Part shown: in pieces, positions 34,500-46,699 of the stretch
Numbering within the stretch: the first letter of the stretch is position 1
How the letters are laid out: each line of letters starts with the position of its first letter
DNA from: Eucommia ulmoides
Taxonomy: Eukaryota > Streptophyta > Magnoliopsida > Garryales > Eucommiaceae
Reading direction: 5' to 3'
DNA: 64,000 nt
Assembly (NCBI GenBank): GCA_016647705.1
Contig: CM028328.1
Coordinates: 10,060,614-10,124,613 of the forward strand
Program-made: the position numbers and the translations under genes
Notes under the pieces: model-generated
The model's database searches: none
What the model saw: the letters and a program-made list of their open reading frames with translations, nothing else
What the model was told of the DNA's origin: nothing

Positions 34500-36330
34500 T
34501 TGTACATGTCAAAGATTCGGCTTGGACAATCTCAAATCAGAAGGGAAATTAAAAACAAAATTGGAATTACAAGCAATGCTTCCTAAACCGAGAACATAAA
34601 GATTGCCTTCTCGTCTACCCTTCCCAATCGTTTTGTCTTGAATACGGTCCTGGATGATACAAGAATCAGAGAGAAAATTAACGGAACAATTATGAGACTT
34701 GGTGAGAGCACTAACGCTTAAAAGATTAAAATGAAATAAAGGAACAAAGAAAACATTGGAGAGAATCAAAGAACTAGATAAATGCACAGTGTCAATGTGA
34801 GTGATAGGAGCGGAGTGACCATTTGGACGGGAAAGATGAGTAATAGAAATTAGTGAATAAGAAGAAAAAATGGAAAGGTCACAACAAATGTGATGTGTGG
34901 CACCAGTGTCAATAATCCGACAATGAAAAGATATAGAGCATTGTGATGTACTACTAGTGAAATTGGTAGTGGGATATGAGCTAAGTAGTGGAGAATCCAG
35001 AGATGTAGTAAGAGCATTGTGGTGAAGCTGCGAACTCAAAAGAGAGATAAGCTGATGACAATGGTCCACCGTAAGTGGTGGCAAGAGACCCGAAGAAGGA
35101 GCTGATCCAACAGCAATTGTTAGTACTAATGGAAAGGAAGCAAGATCAGTAGAAGAAGGGAAAGGCAGATGGGCCGAAGACTGCTAGGCTTGGGGCTGTT
35201 GTAAATCAACTGAGGGGTTAAAAAAATATGGATGGGCTGAAGTTTGTTGGTGATGGGCCGATGAAGCTTGGAAGAAACCAGCCAAATTTGGTGCTGGGCT
35301 AGGTAGAAATGAAAGAAGACCAACTTGGTGGGCTTGAGGAGGTTGGGCCGAAGGCAAATAATTAAGTGGGTTGGGCAGATTATGAGATCGGGTATTGGGT
35401 TTGGGTTGGGAACCAGGTGGGTATCCATGGAGCCTGTAACAAGATATAATGGTATGCCCTAATTTCCCACAGTGAGAACAAATCCGTCGTGGGTTAGAGG
35501 TGGCGGCGACAACGATTTGTGGGGAGGAAGACGAAAAAGACATGGATTCCATTGAAAGAGTGGTAGATCCGAGAGACCATTAACGTTTCTCTTGAATAAC
35601 AAGATTGAATGCCTTGCTTACTGTGGGAAGAGGGTCATTCATCAACTGCTGAGCACGCACGGTAGCAAATGATTCATTGAGACCCATGAGAAATTGCATG
35701 AGGTATTCTCATTGTTGAAAATCAAGCCACGATGTCATCCCACTACAAGTGCAGACATGAATCGGCAAGTAATCTCTTAATTCATCCCAAAGTATTTTCA
35801 GTTTCGTAAAATACAAACTAACGTCAAGAGAACCTTGAGAGAGAGCAGTTAATTGTTGTTTGATTTGAAAAATGCGAGGTGCGTTACTTTGGCGAAACCG
35901 AGCATGGAGGTCGGTCCAAACTTCCTGAGCAGTGGTTGCGTAAAGAAGACTTTGAGCGATCTCTTTGTCAACAGAATTGAGGATCCAAGAAGTGACCATA
36001 CTATTACAACAAGACCAAGCACCAGAAGAGGGAATGTCTGCTGGAGGCTGTGGAAGAGCGCCATTAATAAAACCCAGTTTGTTCTTGGCATTGAGGGCCA
36101 TAAGCATAGATCGATTCTAGGTATTGAAGCTTGAACCATTAAGAACTTGAGAAACCAGGGATAAACCTGGATGATCACCACTATGTAGGAAGAATTGACT
36201 TTGTTAATTGTCCATAGATAAAAAGTCTGGTTGAAATTGTGTGGTGGTAGAAGAAGAGAGAGGGGTAAGGGGTTGAAAACAATTGTTGGTGGCTGTGGAT
36301 TGTGGATTACCACCGCCATGAGCCATGAAT
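34500..36330 (-). pseudogene. Copia gag, zinc knuckle and protease
   Basis: Minus strand: a gag region (36319-35709, with ALNAKNKLGFINGALPQPP and the UBN2-type AQEVWTDLHARF), a CCHC zinc knuckle (CSHCGKLGHTIISC, about 35480), a Pro/Ser-rich linker, and the protease active-site motif DTGATHHIC (about 34910). A gag-pre-integrase segment (NLYVLGLG, about 34590) follows. At least one frameshift in gag and stops before the knuckle make it non-functional. Confidence 0.85.
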
Positions 36331-36598
36331 GTGCCGCAGCAGAGCTGCATTGCTTCAGTAGATCAATGAAAATGAGAATTTTTTTTTCACTCTAATACCA
36401 TATTAGAAATGAAGAAGAGATGAATGGAATACATTTCTCATTAATTTTCAATCACCAAGAGAGTACAATTTATAGATGGGAAATAACCAATAACAAACTC
36501 TAACAAACTTCAACAAACAAATAACAAAAATAACATAACAAAGTAATTAGCAAAATGGATAGAAGCTTGAGAAAGATTCCATAGAATCTAAAACCCTT

Positions 36599-36892
36599 TC
36601 ATGTTTCCTCTATGCCAAACAAGCGAGAATTTTCTCACTTTTCATTCATTTTTCCAACATTTTACGTTTCCAGACGGACCCATAAGAGATACTGCATCCA
36701 ATTTAGAGCATGACACTTTTTGTTCTCCCTCTTCACTCTAAAATCTCTCCCTTCTCTCTACTACCCAAAAAAAAAAAAAAAAAAAAAAAAAGCTTAAAAC
36801 CCGAAAACAACTCTATATCAATCACTATTTACAACTTTCAACACCAAAATCCTAGCAATCGTCGGAACACATCCGACATCATTATAGGTGAC
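36599..36892. other. Intergenic strip between the copia element and IF-2
   Basis: No gene seen. Contains a run of about 26 A (36765-36790). It lies in the 3' flank of the IF-2 gene. Confidence 0.4.
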
Positions 36893-37118
36893 ATTGTTTG
36901 GTGTTTCTGTTCTCAAATTTCCATTTCTGTTCCCAAAAAACTTAACAGTAGAAACAGAAATTTGAGGGTAACGATGTCCAGTTCCCAGAAAATTGATCTA
37001 AAAATCTGAGAGCAGAAACAGATACAACTTCTTTTTGCGTCTATATCTCTGTTTCTGTTCCTACTTTTCTGAGAACAGAAACAAAAATCTGAAAACAGAA
37101 ACACCAAACGGGGCCTAA
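36893..37118. mobile_element. Foldback repeat (TTTCTGTTCC family) 3' of IF-2
   Basis: It has outer ends GACATTGTTTGGTGTTTCTG and AAACACCAAACGGGGCC, and inside are several alternating CATTTCTGTTCCC / GCAGAAACAG blocks. It looks like one foldback copy inserted into or recombined with another. It begins about 40 bases after the IF-2 stop codon, so it probably lies in the 3' UTR. Confidence 0.65.
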
Positions 37119-37156
37119 CCTGCCGGTTTTGTTGACCGAAAAAAAAGAGAGTACTT

Positions 37157-40100
37157 TTATAGCTTGATTCCAACTTCTTCAAGTGCGGCAGCGATTGATG
37201 CAGAGGCCTCCTCTAGGGTCCGTTTCTTCTGCACCGTGTTGAAGGTCTCGATGGTGTCTCCGACTTCCCAGTCGCTGAAGTCATCAATCCCGATTCCGCA
37301 CTCCAATCCAGTATTTACCTGTTTGAAAAGAGAAGGAAAAACTCAGAAAATCATGGGGAAAGAAAAAAAAAAGTTTTAAGGTGCCGCTGGTTTAGTGTTT
37401 CTGTCCTGCACCCAGTTTTTAGAAATTTTTCTGGGGGAAATAAACAGAATTGTTCTCAGAAACACTAAACAAAAGCTATATCGATCTTTCTGTTTCTGTT
37501 CCAAGAAAAAGGGAACAAATACAAAAAATAAAAGAACAAAAATAAAATCCTTTGTGCATTATGGTCATATATTTTTAGAACAAATTTTGTTGGAACATAA
37601 CGGAATTGTTTCTGAATTTCTGTTTCTGTTCGAAGTTTTTTGGGAACAGGAACAGAAATCTGGAAAAAGAAACACAAACAGATGCCAAATCAAGTGTTTC
37701 TAGTTTCAATTTTTTGTTCATGTTCTCAAAAAAAGGTGGGAACAAAAAAATTATTTTCGCTTTGTTCTCAGATTTCCAGAACAGAATTTTGAGAACATAA
37801 CAGAACATCCACCAAAAAAAAAAATAGAAATCTGGAAACAGAAACACCAAACAAACACCACCTTGGTGAATATTTACAAAACATGGATTGGGAACAGAAC
37901 TAGCTTTAGTTTAGCAAAAGAAATGTTTATAGAAGTCGAAAAGTTCAGCCACAGTCAAATATCATATGGAGTTCATTTTAATAAACAAGAAAATCATGAA
38001 ATTAAACATATTCTCTCTTGATATCAAATGGAATTATAAAAGAAGAATAAAAGGAAAAAACTTAAGAAAAATACCTCTTTGACGCTCTCTTTGACCCGTT
38101 TCAAAGAATCAAGAGTGCCGATGAAGATGGCTTTTCCTTTCCTCAAAACCCGAATTCCACATTCTTTTACTACTTTACCCTCGGTGACCATGCATCCGGC
38201 CACACGGCCACTGCCGCTGCTGAATGTAGCCCGGACTTCAGCGGAACCAATCGGAACTTGATCCTTCAAGATACAAGAATAATTACTTTCTCAACAGTGA
38301 ATATGTCAGAAGTAAAGGAGCTCTTTGTTGTTTAGTGTTTGTGTTCTTAGATTTCTGTTTCTGTTGCCAATTTTTTTGGGAACAGAAACATATAAGACTT
38401 GGAACAGATAAAAAAAAACAAAATAATAAGAGACATTTTTGTTATGTTCCCTGATTTTAGAACAAATTCCTACCTTTTTGTTATTGTTTTTCTGTCTAAA
38501 CAAATTCAAAATTTTATGGGAACAGAAACATTAATTAAGATTCATGCCCCAAACCAAAAGGCTCCAATTAAAATTGAAATATGATTGTGGTACCTCAACA
38601 GGCTCTAGAAGTCCCTCCATTGCATATCGAACATCATCAATAAGATCATATATTACTTTGTACAGCCGAATCTCAACCCCTTTGTTGTCAGAATGGCTCT
38701 TGACAGAACCTGGTGCTCTGACATTAAATCCGAAGATAATGGCTTTACTAGCCGAAGCAAGATCAACATCACTCCTACTCACGTCTCCGGTTGCTTGTAA
38801 TAGAAATTTCAGAGTCACGTTATCTTGTGGGAGCACCTGTAGGGCTTGTCTGATGGCTTCAATCGATCCCTGCTCATCATAAAGAGATATATCAAACTTT
38901 GCCCCATTTGTTGTGTGTTTTTGTTCCCCAAAATTTGTTCAAAAAATCTGAAAAGAGAACAGAAACAGATTTTTTCCCCATGTTTTCTGTTTCTGTTCAA
39001 AAAATTATGTTAAAACAGAATATGGGAACAAAAATATTAAACAAAAAGCACCTCAGGAGTCATTTCTTTCGTGTTTCTGTTTCTCATTCCAAAATACGGG
39101 AACCAAAAAAATCCATTTCAGTTCTGCTCCCAGAATTTAGGACAAACTTTTGAGAACATAATAGAACTGTTCCCATATTTCTGCTTCTGGTCCAAGTTTT
39201 TGAGGAACAGAAACAGATTTGGGAACAAAAATACTGAACAAATGCCACTTCAGTGTTCTTGTATTTTATTTTATTTGTTATTTTTTTTCTATTCCCACAA
39301 AACTTAAACAGTAAGAAGAAAACAGGGACAAAAAAAAATAGTTTTGTTTCCAGCTTTTTGGAACAAATCTCTGGTATCAGAAGGGGAAGTAAAAAAATGT
39401 ATCTGTTTTGTTCCCAGACATTTTAAGAACAAATTTCTCTTGATTTTTTTCTGTTACCAGTAAACTTACAACTACAGAAAAATAGGGGCAAAACAATATA
39501 TTTTTGTTCTGTTCCTAAATTTTTAGAAATTTGATTGAACAGAACAGGATAAAAAATATGTCATGTTTTGTTCCTAGACGTTTTGAACAAATTTTTCGAA
39601 TCGTATCAAAAACATTTCTTTTTCGTTTCAGTTCGAAATTTTTTAGGAACAGAAACAAAAGACAAGAACGAAAACACTATTTAAACGCCAGCAATGTCAA
39701 CCATCATTACCTGAACATCAACCTTCATAATAATATTCAGCTGGTGCAAATCTAAACCAGCATGCTTCCCCGATGAAACTGCAGAAGCTAATGAAGAAAG
39801 TGTAATCTTTCCATCACCGGCCTTGGCTGATATACGTTCATTTCGTATCGACTCTGCCCGCAGCTCCGCCTTTTCACGAGCAACATCAAGGGAGCATACA
39901 ACCCCAAACTCATCACCGGCAAGAGGAACATTGTTCAAACCAATGACCTATATGATATGCGACAAATATTTGAGAGAGGGACAGAAGAGAGAGAGAGAGA
40001 GTCGATTTAGAAACAGATGAACCATGAAAGAGCAACTTCAGCCAGCAGCTAACTTAACCTTTAAAAAATTCAGATGTTCCTTAACATGATTCCTTGAAGC

Positions 40101-43100
40101 AATACTTGTAAATAGTGTTTGTTCTCAAGATTCGAACCCACCATCTCAAGGTTACTGGAAATAAATAAATAAAAACTACAATCTGTGCTTATGTAGGTGG
40201 AGATTGTGAATAGAATGAACCAGGAATTTTGCAGGTACGTCAAGCTTTGGAATTAATTTAATTAACTATATGATTCATTTTTATTTTCTTCATAAAGGAA
40301 TTTAGTTACACTATATTTTGTGTATGAAGCATTTATTATCATTTATCACGCCAAAAAATAAAAGTAGGGCATGGACATGTCTGAACGGCATGATAAATAA
40401 AATAATTTTCTTTATAAATCTATATATTGTTATTTTTTTTTTCAATTTTACGGTAAGGTGTGTCCGTGCTAGCTTATGTTCACCTTGACTAATCACCTCT
40501 TTGAGCGATCTTAGGGGCGCAATCCCCCTACATCGGCATGGAGCATTCAGGATTAAATTCAAGATTTAATTCCCGGAATGTTTCCCAGGACAATTGAACC
40601 CTAGTTGACAAATCTATATTACTAATGGAAGGTAAAAGGCATGAATTCTAATTTTCGATTTTTTTTTTAATTACTTTTAATTATTGGATTGGATAATATA
40701 ATTTTTTTAACAAAAAATAAATGTGGATGCTACTTCCTATTTTATCTTCCCATCTCTTCACTCTCTCACACCTCCCAATTCAGAAGAAGTTTTAATTACA
40801 TTTTGCACCTAGAAGTATATTTCATGTAGAATAAACACAATTAGTAAATACAAGTAGAATTCAACTAAAAAGTCATCGAACTATAGTTACTATACTAAAT
40901 AAATGAAGATAATATTTATCAAATATTATTTGGTAAAAAAAAATACTTAATATGCCATCATAAGTAAAAAAGCCTAACTAAAATCATACTTCTTAAATCT
41001 AGAAGGACAAATAGAAAGGGATGATGAACTATAGACCTGTACTGGTATCGAGGGTCCGGCTTCATCAACGCGCTTTCCATTGTCATCAAACAAAGCCCTC
41101 ACCTAATTACACACATGAATAAAAAATATATATATATATATAAAAAAAAAAAAAAAAAAAAGGTTAAGCACTTCAAACATGGCATGGTTAACAAAATAAA
41201 AGCAACCCAATTATAGCTCCCAGGGTCTAAGGCCGGGGTAGAAATAAGCTATGAGTTTTTTCTGGTGAAAAATAGACTTCTTTGTTTTTTCTTATAAAAA
41301 AAAAAGGCTTCCATACTCTCATATACCGACCTTTCCAAACCCTTCACCACAAACAACAACATCTCCTCTTTTAAGGGTGCCATTCTGCACAAGGAAAGTA
41401 GCTAGAGGTCCTTTGGATTTATCCATGCCTGCCTCAATTGCTGTGCCCTTTGCATATTTATGTGGATTAGCCTTCAACTCTTGCAACTTAAAGAAAAAAC
41501 ACAATCTTAAAGTCAGAATATATGAGGGTCATGGATATACAAAAGGAAGATAGAGTATAAAATTTTGGAACAACTTGAACAATTTGTTCGTACTCAGAGA
41601 TTTTTACCGCTAACGTAATTAGCAGCAAACTAAAATTATCCTATGCATGAGCATTTTGATGGTGGCAAGATAGAGAATATGTGTATGTGCACTTTTGAGA
41701 ATTTAAGCCTGACCACTATATAATTACGACAGTACATCTAACATAATACAATTTAATTCACTATCTTTTACTAATTCACGATATTATCAATTTTGGGGGC
41801 AAATTGCAAATTGAATTCGTGATACTCAAATGAAAAGGCAAATTATGATTCAATGTCAATCTAAAAAAAACTCAAATTTTATAAAGTTAGGAAATTATAT
41901 GTCTAATTTAGAAATATATACAAATTGAACTAAGATCGGTTTCTACGAAGTTGGGGCAAGGCTGAACTTGTGTTCGGGTGGAAAATGGAATTTTCTCAAT
42001 TCAAATGCAGACCCTTTTTATTTTGTCATATCAATCTAGACTGTTAAAATGTCTTTTGATTAAAAAATTAAGTTGATCTGTAAAATACATAACCATGCAC
42101 ATGTAGGAAAAAGAACAATCATGTGGATATTTCATCGTGTGTAATTGTAGAAAGGCCATAAATTAGAGGGAAATATGGAAAAATCAAACACCTAAAGAGA
42201 GAATTCACTCCCACAGAAAAACTTGGTGAAGTCCAGGCTATACAGCAAATGCTGAAGCTACTAAGAAAGAACTGATTAAGTATCTGCTAATCTTTAGCAT
42301 AAGCAGTTGCAAGAAATCCCATGAGAAGGAAAACGGGTTACTACAGTATTAAAATCTCCTTCAATATACAGAAAATGAATTTACTTACAACTGCTAGGAG
42401 AGAAGGATAAAATTATTATATTCCAAGAAGAGAATCAAAGCTAACACTCACCTCTGCCACAAGCATTACAGTTTCCAGTAGATCATCTATGTTCTCCCCT
42501 TTAAGAGCACTGATCTGTTAAAGGGCATTGAAAATCAAATAAGCATTTGTTGCCTTGTTGCTCATTACAAAGATCACTGAAAAATCAAAATACAACTCTC
42601 GGGTGTCAATGCAAACACCTTAACCATGGGAACATCACCACCCCAAGCCTCTGGTATTACACCAATTGACGAAAGCTCTTCCATGACTCGCTCCGGATTA
42701 GCTCCTTCTTTATCTATCTGGATCGACAAATATTAAGATAAGCAAATCATAAGCATTGTCAAGTAAAAGTGCAGTCAATATACCTTATTTATGGCAATCA
42801 CAATTGGCACACCAGCAGCTTTTGCATGAGCAACGGCCTCATTTGTTTGGGGACGAATCCCATCATCAGCAGCCACTACGATAATAGCAATGTCTGTGAC
42901 CCTGGCTCCACGAGCTCTCATTGCCCCAAATGCCTACAGGAAACAATAAAAATGAATACGAAAGAAAATAATGAAATGGAAAGTGAAGCAAAAATGTCTG
43001 GCAAAAAAATTTGGAAGGACAACATTGTAAAGAGATTACCTCATGTCCAGGAGTATCAAGGAAAACACACGGTTGCCACTTTCCATCTATAGGTACTTGA

Positions 43101-46025
43101 ACCTTATAAGCTCCAATGCCTTGCGTGATCCCACCTGCTTCAGATGCCGCCACCTATATTATCTAGCTTTTAGGCCCCAATTTACAATCAAACAAGAGTC
43201 AATTCTGATGGAAACAGCCAGACGGGTATTGCTTTTGCATAAAAATGTTTCATTTTAGACAATGAAAGTGTATTCTTTTAGAAATTGCTGCCCAAGAAAT
43301 CATAAGATCTTAAATTGGTAGCAAACAAGTTTCTGTGATGCTTTGCAATAGCTATTATATAATAAAATACATTCAGATGTGCAAATTTGCGAGAAAGGGA
43401 GTTATTTTTCAAAATACCAAGAAAAGAAGTCGTAAGATCTTAAATACACCATGCTCACAAAATTATTGATGTATACCTTGCTCTTCCGAATATAATCCAA
43501 GAGAGTAGTCTGCCAATTGGATAAAAACCAAACTGACATTAGCAACATGCCATCAAAATCTTACTCTGACATTAAATTTCATATAGAGGCACTAGCAAAA
43601 AAGGAATCACAACTTCAATGAAACAATGAATGAGAGAATGCATTTTGCTCCCTACCTTTCCATGATCTACATGACCCATTATAGTAAGGACGGGAGGTCT
43701 ATCCTCTAATTTGTCCAAGTCATCTTCATCAAGGATTTCGTTTTTCTTTGCCATTTCCTCCACTCTAACAGGAGCAGCATCTATGACTTCCACCTCGTGC
43801 TCTTTACAAATCATTTTGACCATGTCTTTGCTCAAAGTTTGCACCCCATCTGGCTTAATCCCCTTTGAATATAGAGAACCAAGAATTTTACCTTCACTGA
43901 TGGCCAAGTTGTAGGCCAACTCCTCGGTCAACATACCTTCTTCACCAACCTCCAAAATTTCTACTTTAACAGGTGCAGCCTCTCGATCTGCCTGAAGTCT
44001 AGCAGCCTTTCGGCTTGCCTTATTCCATTTTCTTCCTTTCCTTGCGATCGAAGCACCACGAATAGAAACATTAAGTTCTGACGCTTCCTCCTCGTCAGGA
44101 ATTCCAACAACATCCACTATGCGCCTGCGCTGTCCTGCGGATGAACTACTTTTGTTACGAAAAACGTTCTTAAATTTATTACTATTTGAAGTACCACCCT
44201 TTACAGGTTTCAGAGGGACTAAAACAGCTTGAGCAACAGGAGGATCGATCACTGATTTTTGATTTGCAAACCTGTCAATCAGAATGGGTTTATGTTCTTC
44301 TGTTTTGGAATGTAATTCAGCATCATCAGTAACAGAGGGCCTTGGAGCTGCCCCTACATCTTTCAAGATAAAAGATTTCCCGATCGCAGCAGGAGGAGCA
44401 GTAGAGGGTTTTGGTTGTAACTTCGATTGATCTTTCTGAAGTGGTTGAAGAGGTCTTAAGGGAGAAACAGGTTGAGAATTAACCTTCCCCACTACCTTTG
44501 TTCTCGGTTCTTGCTTCTCAATAATCTTCTCAATATTAGGAGATTCCTCAACTGCTTTCCGTGTAGTAGCCACCAGATCCCCCTTTTGCCAAACAATGTT
44601 CACATAATTAGACTCTCGATTGGCATTTGAACCCACCCTTCCGCCATTTCTTGGTTCAGTTCTTGTATTCGACGGTGAGTTTTTAATTGGCAAACTGATC
44701 TTCTTACCAGTTTCTAGTCTCTCTGCCTTCTCTAGTACCTCCCCCAACGACTCAACCTTCCCCACTATCTCTCTTCTCGGTTCTTGCTTCTCAATAATCT
44801 TCTCAATATTAGGAGATTCCTCAACTGCTTTTCGTGTAGCAGCCACCGGATCCCCCTTTTGCCAAACAATGTTCACATAATTAGACTTTCGAATGGCATC
44901 TGAACTAACCCTTCTGCCATTTCTTGGTTCAGATCTTGTATTGGACGGAGAGTTCTTAACTGGCAAACTGATCTTCTTACCAGTTTCTAGTCTCTCAGCT
45001 TTCTCTAGTACCTCCCCTAACGACTCAACCTTCCCCACTACCTCTGTTCTTGGTTCTTGTTTCTCAATAATCTTCTCAATTTTAGGAGATTCCTCAAATG
45101 CTTTTTGTGTAGCAGCCACTGGATCCCCCTTTTGCCAAACACCGTTCACATAATTAGACTTTCGAATGGCATCTGAACTAACCCTTCTGCCATTTCTTGG
45201 TTCAGTTCTTGTACTGGATGGTGAATTTTTAACAGGCAAACTGATCTTCTTACCAGTTTCTAGTCTCTCTGCCTTCTCTAGTACCTCCCCCGACGAATCA
45301 ACCACATTTTGTCTCCCCTCTTCTTCACCATTTTTTGACCTGTATTCTTGAGAATCTTCACTAAGGTTTGATGGGTGACACGGCAACAAATCCGTACCTG
45401 AAACTGATTTATCCTTCGATGTAGTAGCCGTCGGATCCCCCTTTTGCCAAACGACGTTCACATAATTAGACTTTTGAATGGCATTTGAACTAACCCTTCT
45501 GCCATTTCGTTCAGTTCTTGTATTGGACGGTGAGTTTTTAACTGGCAAACTGATCTTCTTACCAGTTTCTAGTCTCTCAGCCTTCTCTAGTACCTCCCCC
45601 AACGACTCATCCATGTTTCGTATCTCCTCTTCTTCACCATTTATTGACCCATATTCTTGAGAATCTTCACTAAGGTTTGATGGATCCCACGGCAACAAAT
45701 CCATACCTAAAACTGATTTATCCTTTGATGCAGATTTCGAAACAGGCTTGGGAGCTCGCCTTAGTAGTAGATCATCATCATCACTGCTGCCTATGAATGT
45801 GGACTCATGGGATATCGAAGATTTGAGATCATCAATGATTTCAGTGGTGACAGAATATTTACAGACCGATACATACCGCCATCTCCTCCTTACACAAACT
45901 CTACCAAAGCTACTAAAACTTTTTCTGGTTGATACCCTCCCAACAATAGATATTGATTTTTCAAATTGCCGGGTCGAAATTGAGCAACCGCTACCCAAAC
46001 ACGGCAGGGAACCCGACGTAGTCAT
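37157..46025 (-). CDS. Chloroplast translation initiation factor IF-2 (12 exons)
   Basis: Exons: 46025-43656, 43509-43477, 43153-43040, 42933-42784, 42717-42619, 42514-42452, 41486-41331, 41102-41037, 39947-39711, 38869-38594, 38263-38075, 37318-37157. They total 3915 nt and 1304 residues in one frame. IF-2 is the GTPase that brings initiator fMet-tRNA to the 30S ribosome; the N-terminus (Ser/Arg-rich) and closeness to Arabidopsis FUG1 (At1g17220) place it in plastids. Visible: IF-2 N domain (about 690-740, [14 protein letters not shown]), G1 GHVDHGK (784-790, split from TT by intron 1), G3 DTPGHE, G4 NKID across exons 4/5, G5 SALKG, then domains II-IV. In-frame stops precede the ATG. The protein is about 275 residues longer than Arabidopsis as I recall it (about 1026), because of a repeat in exon 1. 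Confidence 0.95.
37381..37862. mobile_element. Cluster of three foldback repeats, last IF-2 intron
   Basis: Units at about 37381-37477, 37485-37683 and 37695-37862. Each has outward TTTCTGTT(C/T)C and inward GAACAG(A)AAC arms, with ends such as GGTGCCGCTGGTTTAGTG and CACTAAACAAAAGC. Confidence 0.6.
38325..38545. mobile_element. Foldback repeat, IF-2 intron
   Basis: TTTAGTGTTTGTGTTC, TTTCTGTTTCTGTTGCC, and at the far side GGGAACAGAAACATTAATT. Confidence 0.6.
38900..39690. mobile_element. Cluster of foldback repeats, IF-2 intron
   Basis: At least four consecutive units (about 38900-39055, 39065-39245, 39250-39480, 39490-39690) fill most of the intron between exons 9 and 10. Arms are TTTCTGTTTCTGTTC and AGGAACAGAAACAAAAGAC or close variants. 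Confidence 0.6.
44480..45690 (-). repeat. Fourfold in-frame repeat in the IF-2 N-terminal extension
   Basis: The block [19 protein letters not shown], then KNSPS, RNG.RV, KSNYVN and VWQKGD, occurs four times in exon 1. DNA spacing is 273, 273 and 312 bp (87-104 codons). The upstream pair also shares a SKDKSV...DLLP...[10 protein letters not shown] module (45350-45420 and 45660-45730). The downstream copies instead share the [15 protein letters not shown] module. Frame is kept throughout. Confidence 0.92.
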
Positions 46026-46045
46026 TGCTCTTTTATGTATAACAA

Positions 46046-46551
46046 CCTAGTCTTATTCTAAGAACAAAACATGAACCTCAAGCTATAATTACAGTATTAA
46101 CAAAGAGTCCTACCTCTTTCCCGTACAATTCCATACAATCCATTAATCACACTCCAATTTGAGCATTATAAGAAACGAGCAAACATGTATCTGACGAATA
46201 AATTCACTTCATTCTGCCCATTTCCATCGGAATTTCCGATGATCGAGCAAACTATGAACTTCTCCCACGAAATTATACTCGAATTATTGCAAAGAAATCA
46301 AACCCGAGATAGGGAAAAAAACGGAAATCGTTTCATGCGTTTGTATAAAGATTACCTCAGAAGCTTGCCAATCTATGTTGCCGGGAGATTGACTAATAGC
46401 GGCAAATGGGCGTGGATTCCCCCCTTCCGACCTCGTCGTTTACTTGGGGACTGGGTTTAAGAGTTTTGCTTTGAGATAGCGGAGAGGGAGCAGGATAGGC
46501 CTACACTGGGGTTTTAGAGTGTTGCCTTCGGGCTGATAATAGAGCTTTATA
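46046..46551 (-). promoter_or_regulatory. IF-2 5' UTR with intron and TATA box
   Basis: On the minus strand a TATA box (TATAAAG, 46551-46545) precedes a CT-rich leader. A splice donor at GAG|GTAATC (exon end 46356) and an acceptor at GACTAG|GTTG (exon restart 46046) define a 309-bp intron in the 5' UTR, 21 bases before the start codon. Inferred from splice consensus and from in-frame stops upstream of the ATG. Confidence 0.5.
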
Positions 46552-46699
46552 TTTTGGGTGTTTCATTTTTATTTCACCACTTATATTTTAGTCTTATACA
46601 TTAAAAAAAAAAAAAGATAAAAAACTCAATACTGATGTCTTTAAAAAATCTCCAACACGTATAATAATTCTGCACGTGTCAAAAATCTCTTCACCTTTC

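Larger units (their letters stand above)
30719..36593 (-). mobile_element. Full-length copia element with short LTRs
   Basis: It is bounded by LTRs 30719-30906 (188 bp, 3' LTR) and 36401-36593 (193 bp, 5' LTR), which align almost end to end apart from several small indels. The flanking 5-mer CCCTT occurs at 30714-30718 and 36594-36598, a perfect target duplication. Directly inside the 5' LTR is TGGTATTAGAG (minus, 36390-36400), close to the initiator-Met tRNA primer site TGGTATCAGAG. A purine tract CTTGAGGAAGAG (minus, 30907-30918) sits next to the 3' LTR. LTR ends are TATTAG rather than TG, so both have decayed. Coding domains are listed separately, and a solo LTR (33493-34355) interrupts the element. 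Confidence 0.93.

Noticed and set aside
44620..45660. Four similar plus-strand ORFs of 60-86 residues at 44620, 44893, 45166 and 45478
   Set aside because: They are antisense shadows of the repeated IF-2 exon; the minus-strand frame matches a known protein and is continuous.
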